Source: Bryobacteraceae bacterium
GTDB lineage: Bacteria; Acidobacteriota; Terriglobia; Bryobacterales; Bryobacteraceae
Direction: 5' to 3'
Length of the DNA stretch: 64,000 bases
Assembly (NCBI GenBank): GCA_026002855.1
Contig: BPGD01000001.1
Coordinates: 1,577,972-1,641,971 of the forward strand
The position numbers and the translations under genes were made by a program. Under the pieces are notes generated by a model, which saw only the letters and a list, made by a program, of their open reading frames with translations, had not been told where the DNA came from and did no database searches. Shown in pieces: positions 37,732 to 48,537 of the stretch. Position 1 is the stretch's first letter. The number at the start of each line of letters is the position of its first letter.

Positions 37732-38580
37732 TCAGTGCAGCCCTTTCGCCTTGAGATATTCGATGAGCGCCGCGGGGTCGTCGGTGATGATGGCGTCGAC
37801 GTCCGCCTGGATGAGCCTGTCCCACACCTCGGGCGTGTTGGCGGTCCACGGGACCACCTGGAGGCCGGCGGCGTGCGCCGCCTTCACGCGCTCGGCCGTC
37901 ACCAGCGAATAGTGCGGACTCACGATGGGCGCCTCGCCCGCCTCGCGCGCCAGTTCGACGAAGTCCCGCGGCAGGCCCGCATAAAGCGCCGAGCGGCGCA
38001 GCTCCGGCGCCGCCTGCCGCACGGCGCGCAGCAGGCGGAAATCAAAAGACTGCACGATGACCCGCTGCTCCAGCCTGTGCCTTCGGATGGCCGCCACGAC
38101 GAGCTGCGCGTATTTTTCCGGCTCCGGCTGGAGCTCGGGCCGGGCGGGCTGGCTCTTCATTTCGACGTTGAACCAGAACGCGCCGCGCGGGGCGAGCGCG
38201 AAGACCTCATCGAGCGTTGGAATGCGCGCGCCGGGCGCGGGCTGCTGGCGTGGAAATTCGGGGTTCTTTTTCGAGCCGCAGTCCCACCGGCGCACCCCGT
38301 CGAGCGTCAGTTTCCGGATGGTGCGCTCGCCTTCTGGCCCGGTGCAGAGGGCCATGTTGATCAGCGGGTCGTGGCTCACCACCAGCACGTCGTCGGCGGT
38401 GGCCCACACGTCCAGTTCCAGCACGTCCGCTCCCACGCGGATGGCGTATTCGAACGCGGGCAGGGTGTTCTCCGGCCGAAGCGCGCGGGCACCGCGGTGG
38501 CCGTGCACCAGGATGCGAGGCGCCGCGCCGACAGCCGTCATGGTCAACCACAGTATCGCAAGCGTCCTTGCCGCGGCCAT
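37732..38580 (-). CDS. Glycerophosphodiester phosphodiesterase, exported
   Basis: 282-residue GDPD enzyme cleaving glycerophosphodiesters to glycerol-3-phosphate and an alcohol. A signal peptide covers about residues 1-20 (LAILWLTMTAVGA). The catalytic block is HGHRGARALRPENT (about 25-38), followed by ADVLELDVWATADDVLVVSHD with its metal-binding Glu and Asp and catalytic His. The C-terminal NTPEVWDRLIQADVDAIITDDP is typical. The ATG at 38580 was chosen; a GTG two codons earlier (38586) is equally possible. It is first in a same-strand cluster with hydantoinase, DUF6807 and bshA and is divergent from the Gfo/Idh gene. Confidence 0.88.
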   Translation of the reverse strand: MAAARTLAILWLTMTAVGAAPRILVHGHRGARALRPENTLPAFEYAIRVGADVLELDVWATADDVLVVSHDPLINMALCTGPEGERTIRKLTLDGVRRWDCGSKKNPEFPRQQPAPGARIPTLDEVFALAPRGAFWFNVEMKSQPARPELQPEPEKYAQLVVAAIRRHRLEQRVIVQSFDFRLLRAVRQAAPELRRSALYAGLPRDFVELAREAGEAPIVSPHYSLVTAERVKAAHAAGLQVVPWTANTPEVWDRLIQADVDAIITDDPAALIEYLKAKGLH

Positions 38581-38635
38581 GCCCACAAGATAGCATCAAA
38601 GCGTTCCAGACACGTTTCCAGGGAGTGAGCGAAGC

Positions 38636-39967
38636 ATGAAGGAAAACCGGCGGCAATTCACGCGCAGGGCGCTGGCAGCCACCGCGCTCAGCTACTCGCG
38701 GATTCGCGGGGCCAATGACCGCATAGGCATCGGCTACATCGGACTTGGCAACCGCGGCGACCAGGTGCATGAGGCGTTCCTCGAACACGGCGACCAGTTC
38801 ACGGCCGCCGTCTGCGATCTGAAGGAGGAATACATGGACCTGGCGGTGAAGAAGTCCCGTGGCGCGCCGCGAAAGTACAAAGACTACCGCCGGCTGCTGG
38901 AAGACCGGGACGTTGACGCGGTGGTCATCGCCACGCCGGACCACTGGCACGCCATCATGTTCATTGACGCCTGCCGCGCCGGCAAGGACGTCTACGTGGA
39001 GAAACCGCTCTCGCTCACCGTGCGCGAAGGCCGCCGCATGGTGGAGGTGGCCGCGGAGACGAAGCGCGTCACCCAGGTGGGCATCCAGCGCCGCAGCGTG
39101 GAGGCGCTGCGCGAGGCCGCCGAGTTCGTCCGCAGCGGCGGCATCGGCCAGGTGACCGTGGCGAAGGGCTATCACGTGCAGAACGAGTGGCCCAACGGGA
39201 TCGGCTCGCCGCCCGACGGGCCGCCGCCGAGCGAAGAAGAATGGGAGGCGTGGCTGGGACCGGCGCCGAAGCGGCCTTACAACCGGAACCGCATGTATTA
39301 CAACTTCCGCTGGTTCTACGATTACTCCGGCGGCCAGATCACCAACTTCGGCGTCCACTACATGGACATGATCCGCTGGTGCCTGGGCAAGGAGGCGCCG
39401 CTGGCGGTCACGGCGATGGGCGGCAAATACGCTGTGCGCGACAACCGCGAGATCCCGGACACCTGCGAAGTGCTGTGGGACATGGGCGGCACGCTCGTGG
39501 TCTTCACGCAGTACAACGCCAACGGCGCGCCCGGCAACGCCCGCGGCACGGAGCTGGAGCTGCGCGGCACGAAAGGAACCATGTACATTCAGAGCGGCCG
39601 CTGGGAAGTCGTTCCCGAAAAGGTCACCGAACTCGAGTTCGGCCAGCGCACGCCGGTGGACCGCAACATCGAGCGCGCCTGGGGCCCGTCCCGCAGGCCC
39701 GCCATGGAGCCCCGCGGCGGCGGCAGCGGCCAGGCCGAGACGTATCCGCACACGCGCAACTTCCTCGACTGCATCCGGAGCCGCAGGCGCACCCACTGCG
39801 ACGTGCTTGAAGGGCACCTTTCCACCGCCGCCTGCATCATCGGGCACATCGCGCTGCGTACGAAGAGCTGGCTCGAATGGGACGCCCGCGCCGAGCGCTT
39901 CACCAACAACGAGGAGGCCAACCGGTATCTGCACTACCAGTACCGCGCGCCGTACCGGCTGGGGTGA
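38636..39967 (+). CDS. Tat-exported Gfo/Idh/MocA-family oxidoreductase
   Basis: 443-residue NAD(P)-dependent sugar or inositol oxidoreductase. The N terminus [15 protein letters not shown] is a Tat-type signal. The Rossmann motif is GYIGLGNRG (about 36-44), and the strand [19 protein letters not shown] with [10 protein letters not shown] contains the EKP motif of the family. The C-terminal substrate half includes [26 protein letters not shown] lies about 10 bases before the ATG. It is followed 5 bases later by a TIM-barrel isomerase, a pair common in acidobacterial and planctomycete polysaccharide regions. Substrate is unknown. Confidence 0.9.
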   Translation: MKENRRQFTRRALAATALSYSRIRGANDRIGIGYIGLGNRGDQVHEAFLEHGDQFTAAVCDLKEEYMDLAVKKSRGAPRKYKDYRRLLEDRDVDAVVIATPDHWHAIMFIDACRAGKDVYVEKPLSLTVREGRRMVEVAAETKRVTQVGIQRRSVEALREAAEFVRSGGIGQVTVAKGYHVQNEWPNGIGSPPDGPPPSEEEWEAWLGPAPKRPYNRNRMYYNFRWFYDYSGGQITNFGVHYMDMIRWCLGKEAPLAVTAMGGKYAVRDNREIPDTCEVLWDMGGTLVVFTQYNANGAPGNARGTELELRGTKGTMYIQSGRWEVVPEKVTELEFGQRTPVDRNIERAWGPSRRPAMEPRGGGSGQAETYPHTRNFLDCIRSRRRTHCDVLEGHLSTAACIIGHIALRTKSWLEWDARAERFTNNEEANRYLHYQYRAPYRLG

Positions 39968-39972
39968 GGGGG

Positions 39973-40845
39973 ATGGAGAGGCGAACATTTCTGGCTTGTT
40001 TTGTTTCGGCTGCGGCGGCCCCGGCCCCGCGCGCGAAGCCGATGCTCTGCATCTTCTCCAAGCACATGGCGCGGTACGGCTGGGACGCGCTCGGCGCCGA
40101 GGCGCGGCGGCTCGGCTTCGAGGGCGTGGATCTCACCGTGCGTCCCGGCGGCCATGTGCTGCCCGGGCGGGCCGCCGAGGACCTGCCTCGCGCGGTGGAG
40201 GCGATCCGCCGTCACGGACTCGAAGTGCCGATGATCACCACGGACCTGAAAGACGCCTCCGACCCGGCGGCCCGGCCCACGTTCGCCGCCATGCAGAAGC
40301 TGGGCATCCGGCTCTACAAGCCCGGCTACTGGCGCTATGAGCGGGGCGTGCCGTTGGAAAGGACCATCGCCGAATGCCGCCGCCGTCTCGAAGGACTGCT
40401 CGCGCTGGGCCGCGACTACGGCGTGACGGCGGGCCTGCACAATCATTCGGGCGCTTACGTCGGCTGCTCCGTCTGGGACTACCGCGAGATCCTCGCCGGC
40501 GTGGATCCGAAGGACGGCGGCTTTTATTTCGATCCAGGCCACGCCGTCATTGAAGGCGGGCTGCACGACTGGCGCGTCTCGCTGGAGGTGGCGCTGCCGC
40601 GGATGAAGATGTCGGCGATCAAGGACTTCGAATGGGAGAAGCGCAACGGGCGCTGGCAGGTGGCGTGGCGTCCGCTGGGCGAGGGCCTGGTGGCGTGGCC
40701 GGAGGTCTTCCGCGCCTACGCGCAGGCGGGCTTCGCCGGACCGCTCTCGTTGCATCTTGAATATCCTGGCGGCGAAGAGCTGGATGCAATCGCCCGCGAC
40801 CTCGCCTTCCTCCGCCGGCAGGTGGAAGCGGCCTACGGCGCCTGA
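39973..40845 (+). CDS. Sugar phosphate isomerase/epimerase (xylose isomerase-like TIM barrel)
   Basis: 290-residue AP-endonuclease-2/xylose-isomerase-like TIM-barrel protein. The first 20 residues (MERRTFLACFVSAAAAPAP) look like a Tat or Sec signal. Barrel landmarks: RLGFEGVDLTVRPGGH, VTAGLHNHSGAYVG (His-x-His), GGFYFDPGHAVIEGG (Asp-x-x-His metal site) and PLSLHLEYPGG with a terminal Glu. These metal-site positions match the epimerase family. The G-rich TGAGGGGG before the ATG may be a ribosome site. It is probably co-transcribed with the oxidoreductase gene. The sugar is unknown. Confidence 0.85.
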   Translation: MERRTFLACFVSAAAAPAPRAKPMLCIFSKHMARYGWDALGAEARRLGFEGVDLTVRPGGHVLPGRAAEDLPRAVEAIRRHGLEVPMITTDLKDASDPAARPTFAAMQKLGIRLYKPGYWRYERGVPLERTIAECRRRLEGLLALGRDYGVTAGLHNHSGAYVGCSVWDYREILAGVDPKDGGFYFDPGHAVIEGGLHDWRVSLEVALPRMKMSAIKDFEWEKRNGRWQVAWRPLGEGLVAWPEVFRAYAQAGFAGPLSLHLEYPGGEELDAIARDLAFLRRQVEAAYGA

Positions 40846-40893
40846 CGGGGGACCGTGGGGTCCGGTTGTGGGATCGTCCGCCAGTGCGGCTGC

Positions 40894-40899
40894 TAAGAT
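40894..40899 (+). promoter_or_regulatory. -10 box (TAAGAT) close to the ilvD start
   Basis: TAAGAT ends 12 bases before the ilvD ATG. There is no Shine-Dalgarno and no good -35 box at the right distance, so if used it gives a nearly leaderless mRNA. Confidence 0.4.
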
Positions 40900-40911
40900 A
40901 GACGTTTCACC

Positions 40912-42582
40912 ATGAGCCTGCGATCCTACACCATCACCCAGGGACGCGACCGCGCTCCTGCGCGTGCGCAACTGAAGGGCATGGGCTTCACCGACGAGGA
41001 CCTGAAGAAGCCCATCATCGGCATCGCCAACACCTGGATCGGCACCATGCCGTGCAACTTTCTGCTGCGCGATCTCGCCGTGGATGTGGCGCGCGGCATC
41101 CGCGAGGCCGGTGGCACGCCGATGGAGTTCAACACGATCGCCATCAGCGACGGCATCACGATGGGCACGCAGGGCATGAAGACGTCGCTGATCTCCCGCG
41201 AGATCATCGCCGACTCCATCGAACTGGTCGCGCGCGGCCACATGTTCGACGGGCTGGTCTGCCTGGTGGCCTGCGACAAGACGATCCCCGGCGCGGCGAT
41301 GGCGCTGCTGCGGCTGAACATTCCGGGGCTGGTGCTCTACGGCGGCTCCATTCTGCCGGGCAAATACAAGGGCCGGGACATCACCATTCAGGAGGTGTTT
41401 GAAGCGGTGGGCGCGTGCGCCTCGGGCAAGATCACCGAGGACGAGCTGCGCGAGATCGAGGAATGCGCCTCGCCCGGCTACGGCGCCTGTGGCGGCCAGT
41501 TCACCGCCAACACGATGGCCACGGTGATGGAGATGATCGGCCTGTCGCCGATGAACACGGCGATGGTGCCGCAGATGGATCCGCGCAAGCACGACGTGGC
41601 CGCCTACTGCGGCCAGGTGATCCTCGACGCCGTGCGCCAGAACCGCCTGCCGCGCGACATTTGCACCCGGAAGGCCTTTGAGAACGCCATAGCAGCGGTG
41701 GCCGCTTCCGGCGGCTCCACCAATGCGGTGCTGCACCTGCTGGCGATGGCGCGCGAGGCGGGGGTCGAGCTGGACATCACCGACTTCAACGCCATCAGCG
41801 AGCGCACGCCGTTGCTGATGAGCCTGAGGCCCGCAGGCATTCACGTCGCCGCCGACGTGGACCGCGCCGGCGGCATTGGCGTGCTGGCCAGGCGGTTGGT
41901 CGAAGGCGGTTATGCCCACGGCGAGGCGCTCACCGTCACGGGAAAGACGCTCGCCGAAGAAGCGGCCGAGGCGAAGGAGACGCCAGGCCAGGACGTGGTG
42001 CGCCCGCTGTCGAATCCGGTGAAGGCCACCGGGGGGCTGGTCATTCTCAAGGGCTCGCTTGCACCCGAGGGCTGCGTGATCAAGGTGACCGGACTCGAGC
42101 GCACGCTGCACCGCGGCCCGGCGCGCGTCTTCAACTGCGAGGAGGAGGCGATGGCCGCCGTCACGCAGGGCCGGATCCAGGCCGGGGACGTCGTGGTCAT
42201 CCGCTATGAGGGTCCGAAGGGCGGGCCGGGCATGCGGGAGATGCTTGGCGTGACCAGCGCAATCGTCGGGGCCGGGCTCGGCGAGAGCGTGGCGCTGATC
42301 ACCGACGGGCGTTTTTCCGGCGCGACCCGCGGCTACATGGTGGGCCACGTGGCGCCCGAGGCAGCCGATGGCGGTCCCATTGCGCTGGTCGAGGACGGCG
42401 ACACCATCACCATCGACATCGCGGATAAGTCGATTTCGCTCGACGTGGACCCGGTCGTGCTGGCCGAACGGCGCGCCCGCTGGAAGGCCCCGCCGCCGCC
42501 GTACACGACCGGAGTGATGGCGAAATACATCAAGCTGGTGCGTTCGGCCGCCGAAGGCGCGATCACGTCAAAGGTGTTCTGA
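40912..42582 (+). CDS. ilvD: Dihydroxy-acid dehydratase
   Basis: 556-residue IlvD of branched-chain amino-acid synthesis, dehydrating 2,3-dihydroxy-isovalerate and -methylvalerate; a cytoplasmic iron-sulfur enzyme. Cluster cysteines are present in [18 protein letters not shown] (about 121-138) and [20 protein letters not shown] (about 189-208), and a third in [10 protein letters not shown] region. The catalytic segment [22 protein letters not shown] is intact. Length is typical for the class. It is monocistronic, followed by a 294-base stretch with no gene. No leader peptide or attenuator is visible in the short upstream gap. Confidence 0.95.
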   Translation: MSLRSYTITQGRDRAPARAQLKGMGFTDEDLKKPIIGIANTWIGTMPCNFLLRDLAVDVARGIREAGGTPMEFNTIAISDGITMGTQGMKTSLISREIIADSIELVARGHMFDGLVCLVACDKTIPGAAMALLRLNIPGLVLYGGSILPGKYKGRDITIQEVFEAVGACASGKITEDELREIEECASPGYGACGGQFTANTMATVMEMIGLSPMNTAMVPQMDPRKHDVAAYCGQVILDAVRQNRLPRDICTRKAFENAIAAVAASGGSTNAVLHLLAMAREAGVELDITDFNAISERTPLLMSLRPAGIHVAADVDRAGGIGVLARRLVEGGYAHGEALTVTGKTLAEEAAEAKETPGQDVVRPLSNPVKATGGLVILKGSLAPEGCVIKVTGLERTLHRGPARVFNCEEEAMAAVTQGRIQAGDVVVIRYEGPKGGPGMREMLGVTSAIVGAGLGESVALITDGRFSGATRGYMVGHVAPEAADGGPIALVEDGDTITIDIADKSISLDVDPVVLAERRARWKAPPPPYTTGVMAKYIKLVRSAAEGAITSKVF

Positions 42583-42876
42583 GCCGCGCCCAGAGTCCGC
42601 GCGCTAACTCCCTCTTTCGGGGCATGCGAGAGCGGCGCCGATGCGTGCGACCCGCGCTCAGTGTGCCAGAAACGTCCATGGAACTCGGGCCGCCTCGCCT
42701 TCTGGGTCTCAGTCGCTGCGGGTGCGGCAGCGGTCATGCCAGGGGTGTCGCCCGGATGCTCCATCCCGCAGCGCGCGCGTGCCGTATTGAAGAGACTGGC
42801 CGCCGCCTGTCTTCAGCCGGCGCAACCCGCCAGTCCCCGTCCGGCCCGGGACACGGGGGTCCAGCCGAATGGCCGG
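42583..42876. other. Stretch without a recognisable gene
   Basis: 294 bases between ilvD and the 48-residue membrane protein gene. Open frames here are short and lack ribosome sites; no strong hairpin or T-run is seen. Probably the 3' untranslated region of both neighbours. Confidence 0.5.
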
Positions 42877-43023
42877 CTACTCGAGCAACCGGACGCCCAT
42901 GTACAGGCCGCCAAACAACAGAACCGAGACGACACCCACCAGCACCCACTTCAGCCACCGCTCGCGGGGCGTGGTCGTTTCCATCTCGTCATGCTTCAAC
43001 TGGTCGTCGAGAGACTCGAACAT
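42877..43023 (-). CDS. 48-residue single-helix membrane protein
   Basis: Short gene with a strong ribosome site: GGGAGGT lies 5 bases before the ATG. The protein starts MFESLDDQLKHDEMETTTP, followed by a basic/aromatic stretch RERWLKW and one hydrophobic helix (WVLVGVVSVLLFGGLYMGVRLL) to the end. Charge layout puts the acidic N terminus in the cytoplasm. It is only found by reading frames below the usual length limit. Function is unknown; it could be a membrane-complex accessory peptide. Upstream, TAGAAT on the same strand (43086-43091) is a good -10 box. Confidence 0.65.
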   Translation of the reverse strand: MFESLDDQLKHDEMETTTPRERWLKWVLVGVVSVLLFGGLYMGVRLLE

Positions 43024-43085
43024 TGTGGACCTCCCGGATGGAAAAGGTTGGACGATGCCTGCTACCTATGAATCCGAGCGTCCTT

Positions 43086-43091
43086 ATTCTA
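43086..43091 (-). promoter_or_regulatory. -10 box (TAGAAT) for the 48-residue protein gene
   Basis: Reads TAGAAT on the minus strand; a weak TTCCCT lies 17 bases upstream. Transcription would start near 43079, giving a leader of about 55 bases. Confidence 0.4.
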
Positions 43092-43167
43092 GCTCCGGGA
43101 TTTGCCGGAGGGAAGCCCTTTTTCGCCATGGCCTGGATTTCCTGCCGCGCCATGGCAAGATGGCCAT

Positions 43168-43470
43168 ATGGGCTGGAGACGGGTTCTGCGGGAAGAGGAG
43201 CTGCCGGAGGGCGCCATGCGCGCGGTGGAGGCAGGGGCCAGGCGGCTGGTGCTCTGCCGCTGGCAAGGCCGGGTTCACGCCTTCGAGGACCGCTGCCCCC
43301 ATGCCAACGGGCCGCTTTCTGGAGGCAATTTTGTGGAGGGCCGCCTCGTCTGCCCGTGGCACGCCTGGGAGTTCCTCTGCGAGACAGGGGCGCTGGACTA
43401 CAATCCGGCCGTGGAGCTCACGCGACGGCCGGTGCGGTGCGAGGACAGCGTGATCTGGGTCGATGCCTGA
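43168..43470 (+). CDS. Rieske-type [2Fe-2S] ferredoxin (NirD-like)
   Basis: 100-residue soluble Rieske protein. The cluster ligands are Cys43 and His45 in RCPHANGPLSGG, and Cys62 and His65 in CPWHAWEF; both motifs match the family. The small size fits a stand-alone electron carrier of the NirD/ferredoxin type; no oxygenase is adjacent. The ATG at 43168 is chosen because it begins right at the fold; a frame open from 43102 would add a low-complexity head. It overlaps mutM by 8 bases, so the two are probably co-transcribed, which is an unusual pairing. Confidence 0.88.
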   Translation: MGWRRVLREEELPEGAMRAVEAGARRLVLCRWQGRVHAFEDRCPHANGPLSGGNFVEGRLVCPWHAWEFLCETGALDYNPAVELTRRPVRCEDSVIWVDA

Positions 43471-44260
43471 ACTGCCCGAGGTGGAGTGCATCGTCCGCTC
43501 GCTGCGGGCGCACGTCGAAGGGAGCAGTCTGCTCCGCGTGGAGCTGCGCTCGGCGCGGGTCGCCGAGGCGCCGTCGCGCCGGTGGCTGAGCCGGATGGAG
43601 CCGGGCCCGATCCAGCGCCTTGCTCGCCGGGGAAAATTCCTTCTCATGCAGCTTGAGGCAGGCGTCTGCGCCATTCACCTGCGGATGACCGGGCGTTTGG
43701 TCTGGAACGGGCCGGAGGGGCCCTACACGCGGGCCGTTTTCCATCTGGCGGGCGGGCGGCTGGTGTTGGACGATATTCGCCAGTTTGCGCGGATCGAAGC
43801 CGGGTCGGCCTGGCCGGCCGCGGTCGCCCGGCTGGGCCCGGAACCGTTCGAGTTGACGGCCGAGGAGTTCGCGCGCCGGCTGCGTTCGCGGCGTGCGCGG
43901 CTCAAGCCGCTGCTGCTCGACCAGCGCTTTCTGGCGGGGCTCGGCAACATCTACACCGACGAGGCCCTGCACCGGGCCCGGCTGCATCCGCTCCAGCTGG
44001 CCTGCCGGCTCAGCGGAAGGCAGGCCTGCGAACTGCACCAAGCGATCCTTGCCGTGCTCGAAGAGGCGGTCGCCGCCGGCGGCTCGTCGATTTCCGACTA
44101 TGTGGACGGTGCAGGCCGCAGCGGCGCCTATCAAGCTGCGCACCGGGTCTATGGCAGGGAAGGGCAGCCGTGCCCGGGCTGTGGAACGCCCATCCGCCGC
44201 ATCGTGGTGGCGCAGCGTGGGGCCTGGCTTTGCCCGCGCTGCCAGCGCGCCGAAGGGTGA
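43463..44260 (+). CDS. mutM: Formamidopyrimidine-DNA glycosylase
   Basis: 265-residue Fpg/MutM that removes 8-oxoguanine and ring-opened purines and nicks the strand. The N terminus MPELPEVE carries the catalytic Pro2 and Glu3. RRGKFLLMQL holds the conserved Lys, and the helix-two-turn-helix GLGNIYTDEALHRARLHP is intact. A C-terminal zinc finger is present: CPGCGTPI and CPRCQ, preceded by YGREGQP. Length is normal. It starts inside the Rieske gene's last codons. Ends 4 bases before the convergent CBS gene, with no hairpin between. Confidence 0.95.
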   Translation: MPELPEVECIVRSLRAHVEGSSLLRVELRSARVAEAPSRRWLSRMEPGPIQRLARRGKFLLMQLEAGVCAIHLRMTGRLVWNGPEGPYTRAVFHLAGGRLVLDDIRQFARIEAGSAWPAAVARLGPEPFELTAEEFARRLRSRRARLKPLLLDQRFLAGLGNIYTDEALHRARLHPLQLACRLSGRQACELHQAILAVLEEAVAAGGSSISDYVDGAGRSGAYQAAHRVYGREGQPCPGCGTPIRRIVVAQRGAWLCPRCQRAEG

Positions 44261-44264
44261 GGGA

Positions 44265-44708
44265 TCAATACCGGCCGGTGATGTAGTTGGTGAGGTGGGT
44301 GATCGTCTCTTCCTGTTCGGAGATGATCGCCTTCACCAGGTCTCCGATGGAGACCACGCCGACCACGCGGCCGCCGCTGACGATGGGCAGATGGCGGATC
44401 CGGTGATCGGTCATGAGCCGCATGCCATCGACCACGGTGATTTCCGGGGGCGCCGTGACCACGTCGCGGGTCATGATCTCCTCGACGAGCGCCTCGCGGG
44501 ACGAGCGGCCCTTGAGGATCACCTTGCGGGTGTAGTCGCGCTCGCTGACGATGCCGACAAGCTGATCGCCCTCCATGACGAGGAGGGCGCCGACGCCGCG
44601 GTCCGCCATCATCGCGATGGCGTCGTAGACGGTCGCCTTCGGACTGATGGCGTAAACGTTGCCGCCTTTGGCTGCGAGAATGGCGCGGATCGTGGTGGTA
44701 GGCTTCAT
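44265..44708 (-). CDS. CBS-pair domain protein
   Basis: 147-residue protein made of two CBS domains (about residues 10-65 and 77-135), a ligand-sensing module for adenine nucleotides. The first includes YAISPKATVYDAIAMMADRGVGALLVM region and the second VVTAPPEITVVDGMRLMTDHRIRHLPIV. No other domain is present. It is the last gene of the korA / korB cluster, 3 bases after korB, so it may adjust the enzyme or report energy charge; that link is inferred from position only. Confidence 0.9.
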   Translation of the reverse strand: MKPTTTIRAILAAKGGNVYAISPKATVYDAIAMMADRGVGALLVMEGDQLVGIVSERDYTRKVILKGRSSREALVEEIMTRDVVTAPPEITVVDGMRLMTDHRIRHLPIVSGGRVVGVVSIGDLVKAIISEQEETITHLTNYITGRY

Positions 44709-44711
44709 GGG

Positions 44712-45748
44712 TCAGCGGAACTCCTCGTTGATCTGCTCGAGCACTTCGCGCGAAGGCCGCACGCGCTCTTCGGGCAGCAGCGCCAACGGCTCGTCGCACA
44801 GGTTGAGAACTTCGGTGAAGGTGGGCCGGCTCGTGTCGAGATAGATGATCCCGGTGAGCACCTCGCCGCGGCGCGCGGCCTCGTGCAGCACTTCGAGCGC
44901 GTGGATGCGGTTGGAGGGATCATAGTCCTGCTCCAGCTTGTGCAGCAGGATCTTCGAGCCGTCGTGCAGCTCGACCAGGCGCGATTCGCCCTCTTCGTAT
45001 TCGACGTCGATGTCGGAGAAGTACGGAATGAAATCGACCTCGTGCAGCGGCTCGTCGTGGTCCTTCATGTAGGCGTAGGATTTGGTGGAGCCCTCGTGGT
45101 CGTTGAAGGTGACGCAGGGGCTGATGACGTCGATCACCGCCAGGCCGTTGTGGGAGATCGCCGCCTTCAGGATCGCCGAAAGCTGCCGCTTGTCGCCGGA
45201 AAACGACCGGGCGACGAACGTGGCGCCGAGCTCGATGCCCAGCAGGCACACGTCGATGGCATGCAGCGGATTTACGGCGCCGCTCTTGAGCTTCGCGCCC
45301 AGATCGGCAGTCGCTGAGAACTGCCCCTTGGTGAGCCCGTAGACGCCGTTGTTTTCGACGATGTAAACGAGCGGCACATTGCGGCGCAGCATGTGCACGA
45401 AGTGGCCGATGCCAATGGAAGCCGTGTCTCCATCGCCGCTGACGACCACCGCGCGCAGCCGGTGGTTGGCCAGCAGCGTGCCCGTGGCCGTGGTGGGCGC
45501 GCGCCCGTGGACGCCATTGAAGCCGTGCGCCTGGTTCAGGAAATACGCGGGCGTTTTTGACGAGCAGCCGATGCCGCTCAGCTTGGCCACGTTCCAGGGC
45601 TCGATGCCGAGCTCCCAGTAGGCCTCGATGAGCCGTTCAGTGATGGCGTTGTGGCCGCAGCCGGCGCACAGGGTGGTCTTGCCGCCGCGGTAGGGCAGCA
45701 GGTCCAGGCCGATGCGGTTGACTTTGGGCGGCGTGGCGGGGGTCGAAC

Positions 45749-45752
<4 letters not shown>
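44712..45752 (-). CDS. korB: 2-oxoglutarate:ferredoxin oxidoreductase, beta subunit
   Basis: 346-residue thiamine-diphosphate subunit of a 2-oxoacid:ferredoxin oxidoreductase. TLCAGCGHNAI (about 27-37), GIGCSSKTPAYF (about 60-71) and the ThDP motif GDGDTASIG (about 105-113) through VENNGVYGLTKGQFSAT are present; conserved cysteines of the 4Fe-4S cluster lie in the first two blocks and in ISPCVTFNDHEGS. It shares ATGA with korA. The enzyme would make succinyl-CoA and reduced ferredoxin from 2-oxoglutarate, or run in reverse. Family specificity for 2-oxoglutarate over other 2-oxoacids is likely but not proven from sequence. Confidence 0.9.
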
Positions 45753-47608
<1,856 letters not shown>

Positions 47609-47680
47609 CCCTTGGCAGCCTCCTGACAGGTTTTCGTTCATTCTATGGCGCGCGGACAGCGGGCGCAACCGGGGGGGCGA

Positions 47681-48457
47681 TCAGCGGGGCTGGCTGCGGC
47701 GGTAGATCTCGAGGGTAAAGGGCCCGGCCGCGCTGGCGCCGCCGTCGACACGGATGACCTGTCCGGTGATGTAGGCGGCATCGTCGCTCAACAGCCATTC
47801 CACTGCCGCCGCCACCTCCGTGGCGCGGGCCATGCGTTGGAGGGGAATCGTGCGTTCGCGCTCGCGCAATCGCTCAGCGCCGTACAGCCCCTCCAGCATT
47901 TCATTCCATACCGGTCCAGGGGCCACCGTGTTCACCGTGATGCCGTGAGCCGCCAGCTCCACGGCCATGACCCGCGCCAGCGCCTCCACGCCGGCCTTGA
48001 CCGGCGCGTAGGCGGCGAAACCAAACTGCCCGAACGCAGCGGCGATAGTCGAGATATGAATGATGCGCCCCCAGCCGCGCTTCACCATCTCGCGCGCCGC
48101 CGCCTGCCCACCGTAAAATGCGCCGCTCAGGTGGATGTCCACCAGGCGCTGCCACGTCTCCGGGGAAAACTCCAGAAACGGCTCCATCTTCACCAGGCCA
48201 GCATTGCTGATCCAGGCGTCCAGCCGGCCGGTCTTTTCGACGGCGAAGCGCGCCAGCGCCTCGTTGGTCTCCCGGCGGGCGATATCGCCCAGGAACGTGA
48301 GCGCGCCGCCGCCGCATTCGGCCTGCGTCTGGGCGGCGCGGGCTGCATCGGTGCCGTGGATCACCACGCGCCAGCCCGCGCGGGACAGCCGCAGGGCCAT
48401 TTCGCGGCCCAGGCCGCGGGTGGACCCGGTGATGACGGCGGTTCGCGTGTCTGTCAT
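47681..48457 (-). CDS. Short-chain dehydrogenase/reductase
   Basis: 258-residue classical SDR. The NAD(P) motif is TGSTRGLGREMA (about 10-21), with NAG in ISNAGLVKM, active-site Ser in HISTIAAAFGQFGF and the YxxxK pair YAPVK (about 153-157). The PG motif TVAPGPVWNEM and the C-terminal ITGQVIRVDGGAS are typical. This is a cytoplasmic oxidoreductase of unknown substrate. It lies upstream of korA on the same strand but 72 bases away, so co-transcription is possible, not certain. It is divergent from the second Oar-like receptor. Confidence 0.9.
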   Translation of the reverse strand: MTDTRTAVITGSTRGLGREMALRLSRAGWRVVIHGTDAARAAQTQAECGGGALTFLGDIARRETNEALARFAVEKTGRLDAWISNAGLVKMEPFLEFSPETWQRLVDIHLSGAFYGGQAAAREMVKRGWGRIIHISTIAAAFGQFGFAAYAPVKAGVEALARVMAVELAAHGITVNTVAPGPVWNEMLEGLYGAERLRERERTIPLQRMARATEVAAAVEWLLSDDAAYITGQVIRVDGGASAAGPFTLEIYRRSQPR

Positions 48458-48502
48458 GAATCTGCTTCCGGATTGTCACCACCCTGTAGGGGTGTCGTGT
48501 CT

Positions 48503-48530
48503 TATAATTGTGTTTATGCCACTTGAGGAG
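48503..48530 (+). promoter_or_regulatory. -10 box and ribosome site setting the TTG start of receptor 2
   Basis: TATAAT (48503-48508) is a perfect -10 box; TTGTCA is 24 bases upstream, too far for a normal -35. GAGGAG (48525-48530) lies 7 bases before a TTG at 48538, which supports TTG as the start codon. Confidence 0.6.
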
Positions 48531-48537
48531 TCTCCGC

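Noticed and set aside
42633-43589. 321-residue plus-strand frame across the ilvD-mutM gap
   Set aside because: It runs in another frame through the Rieske and mutM genes and has no family motifs.
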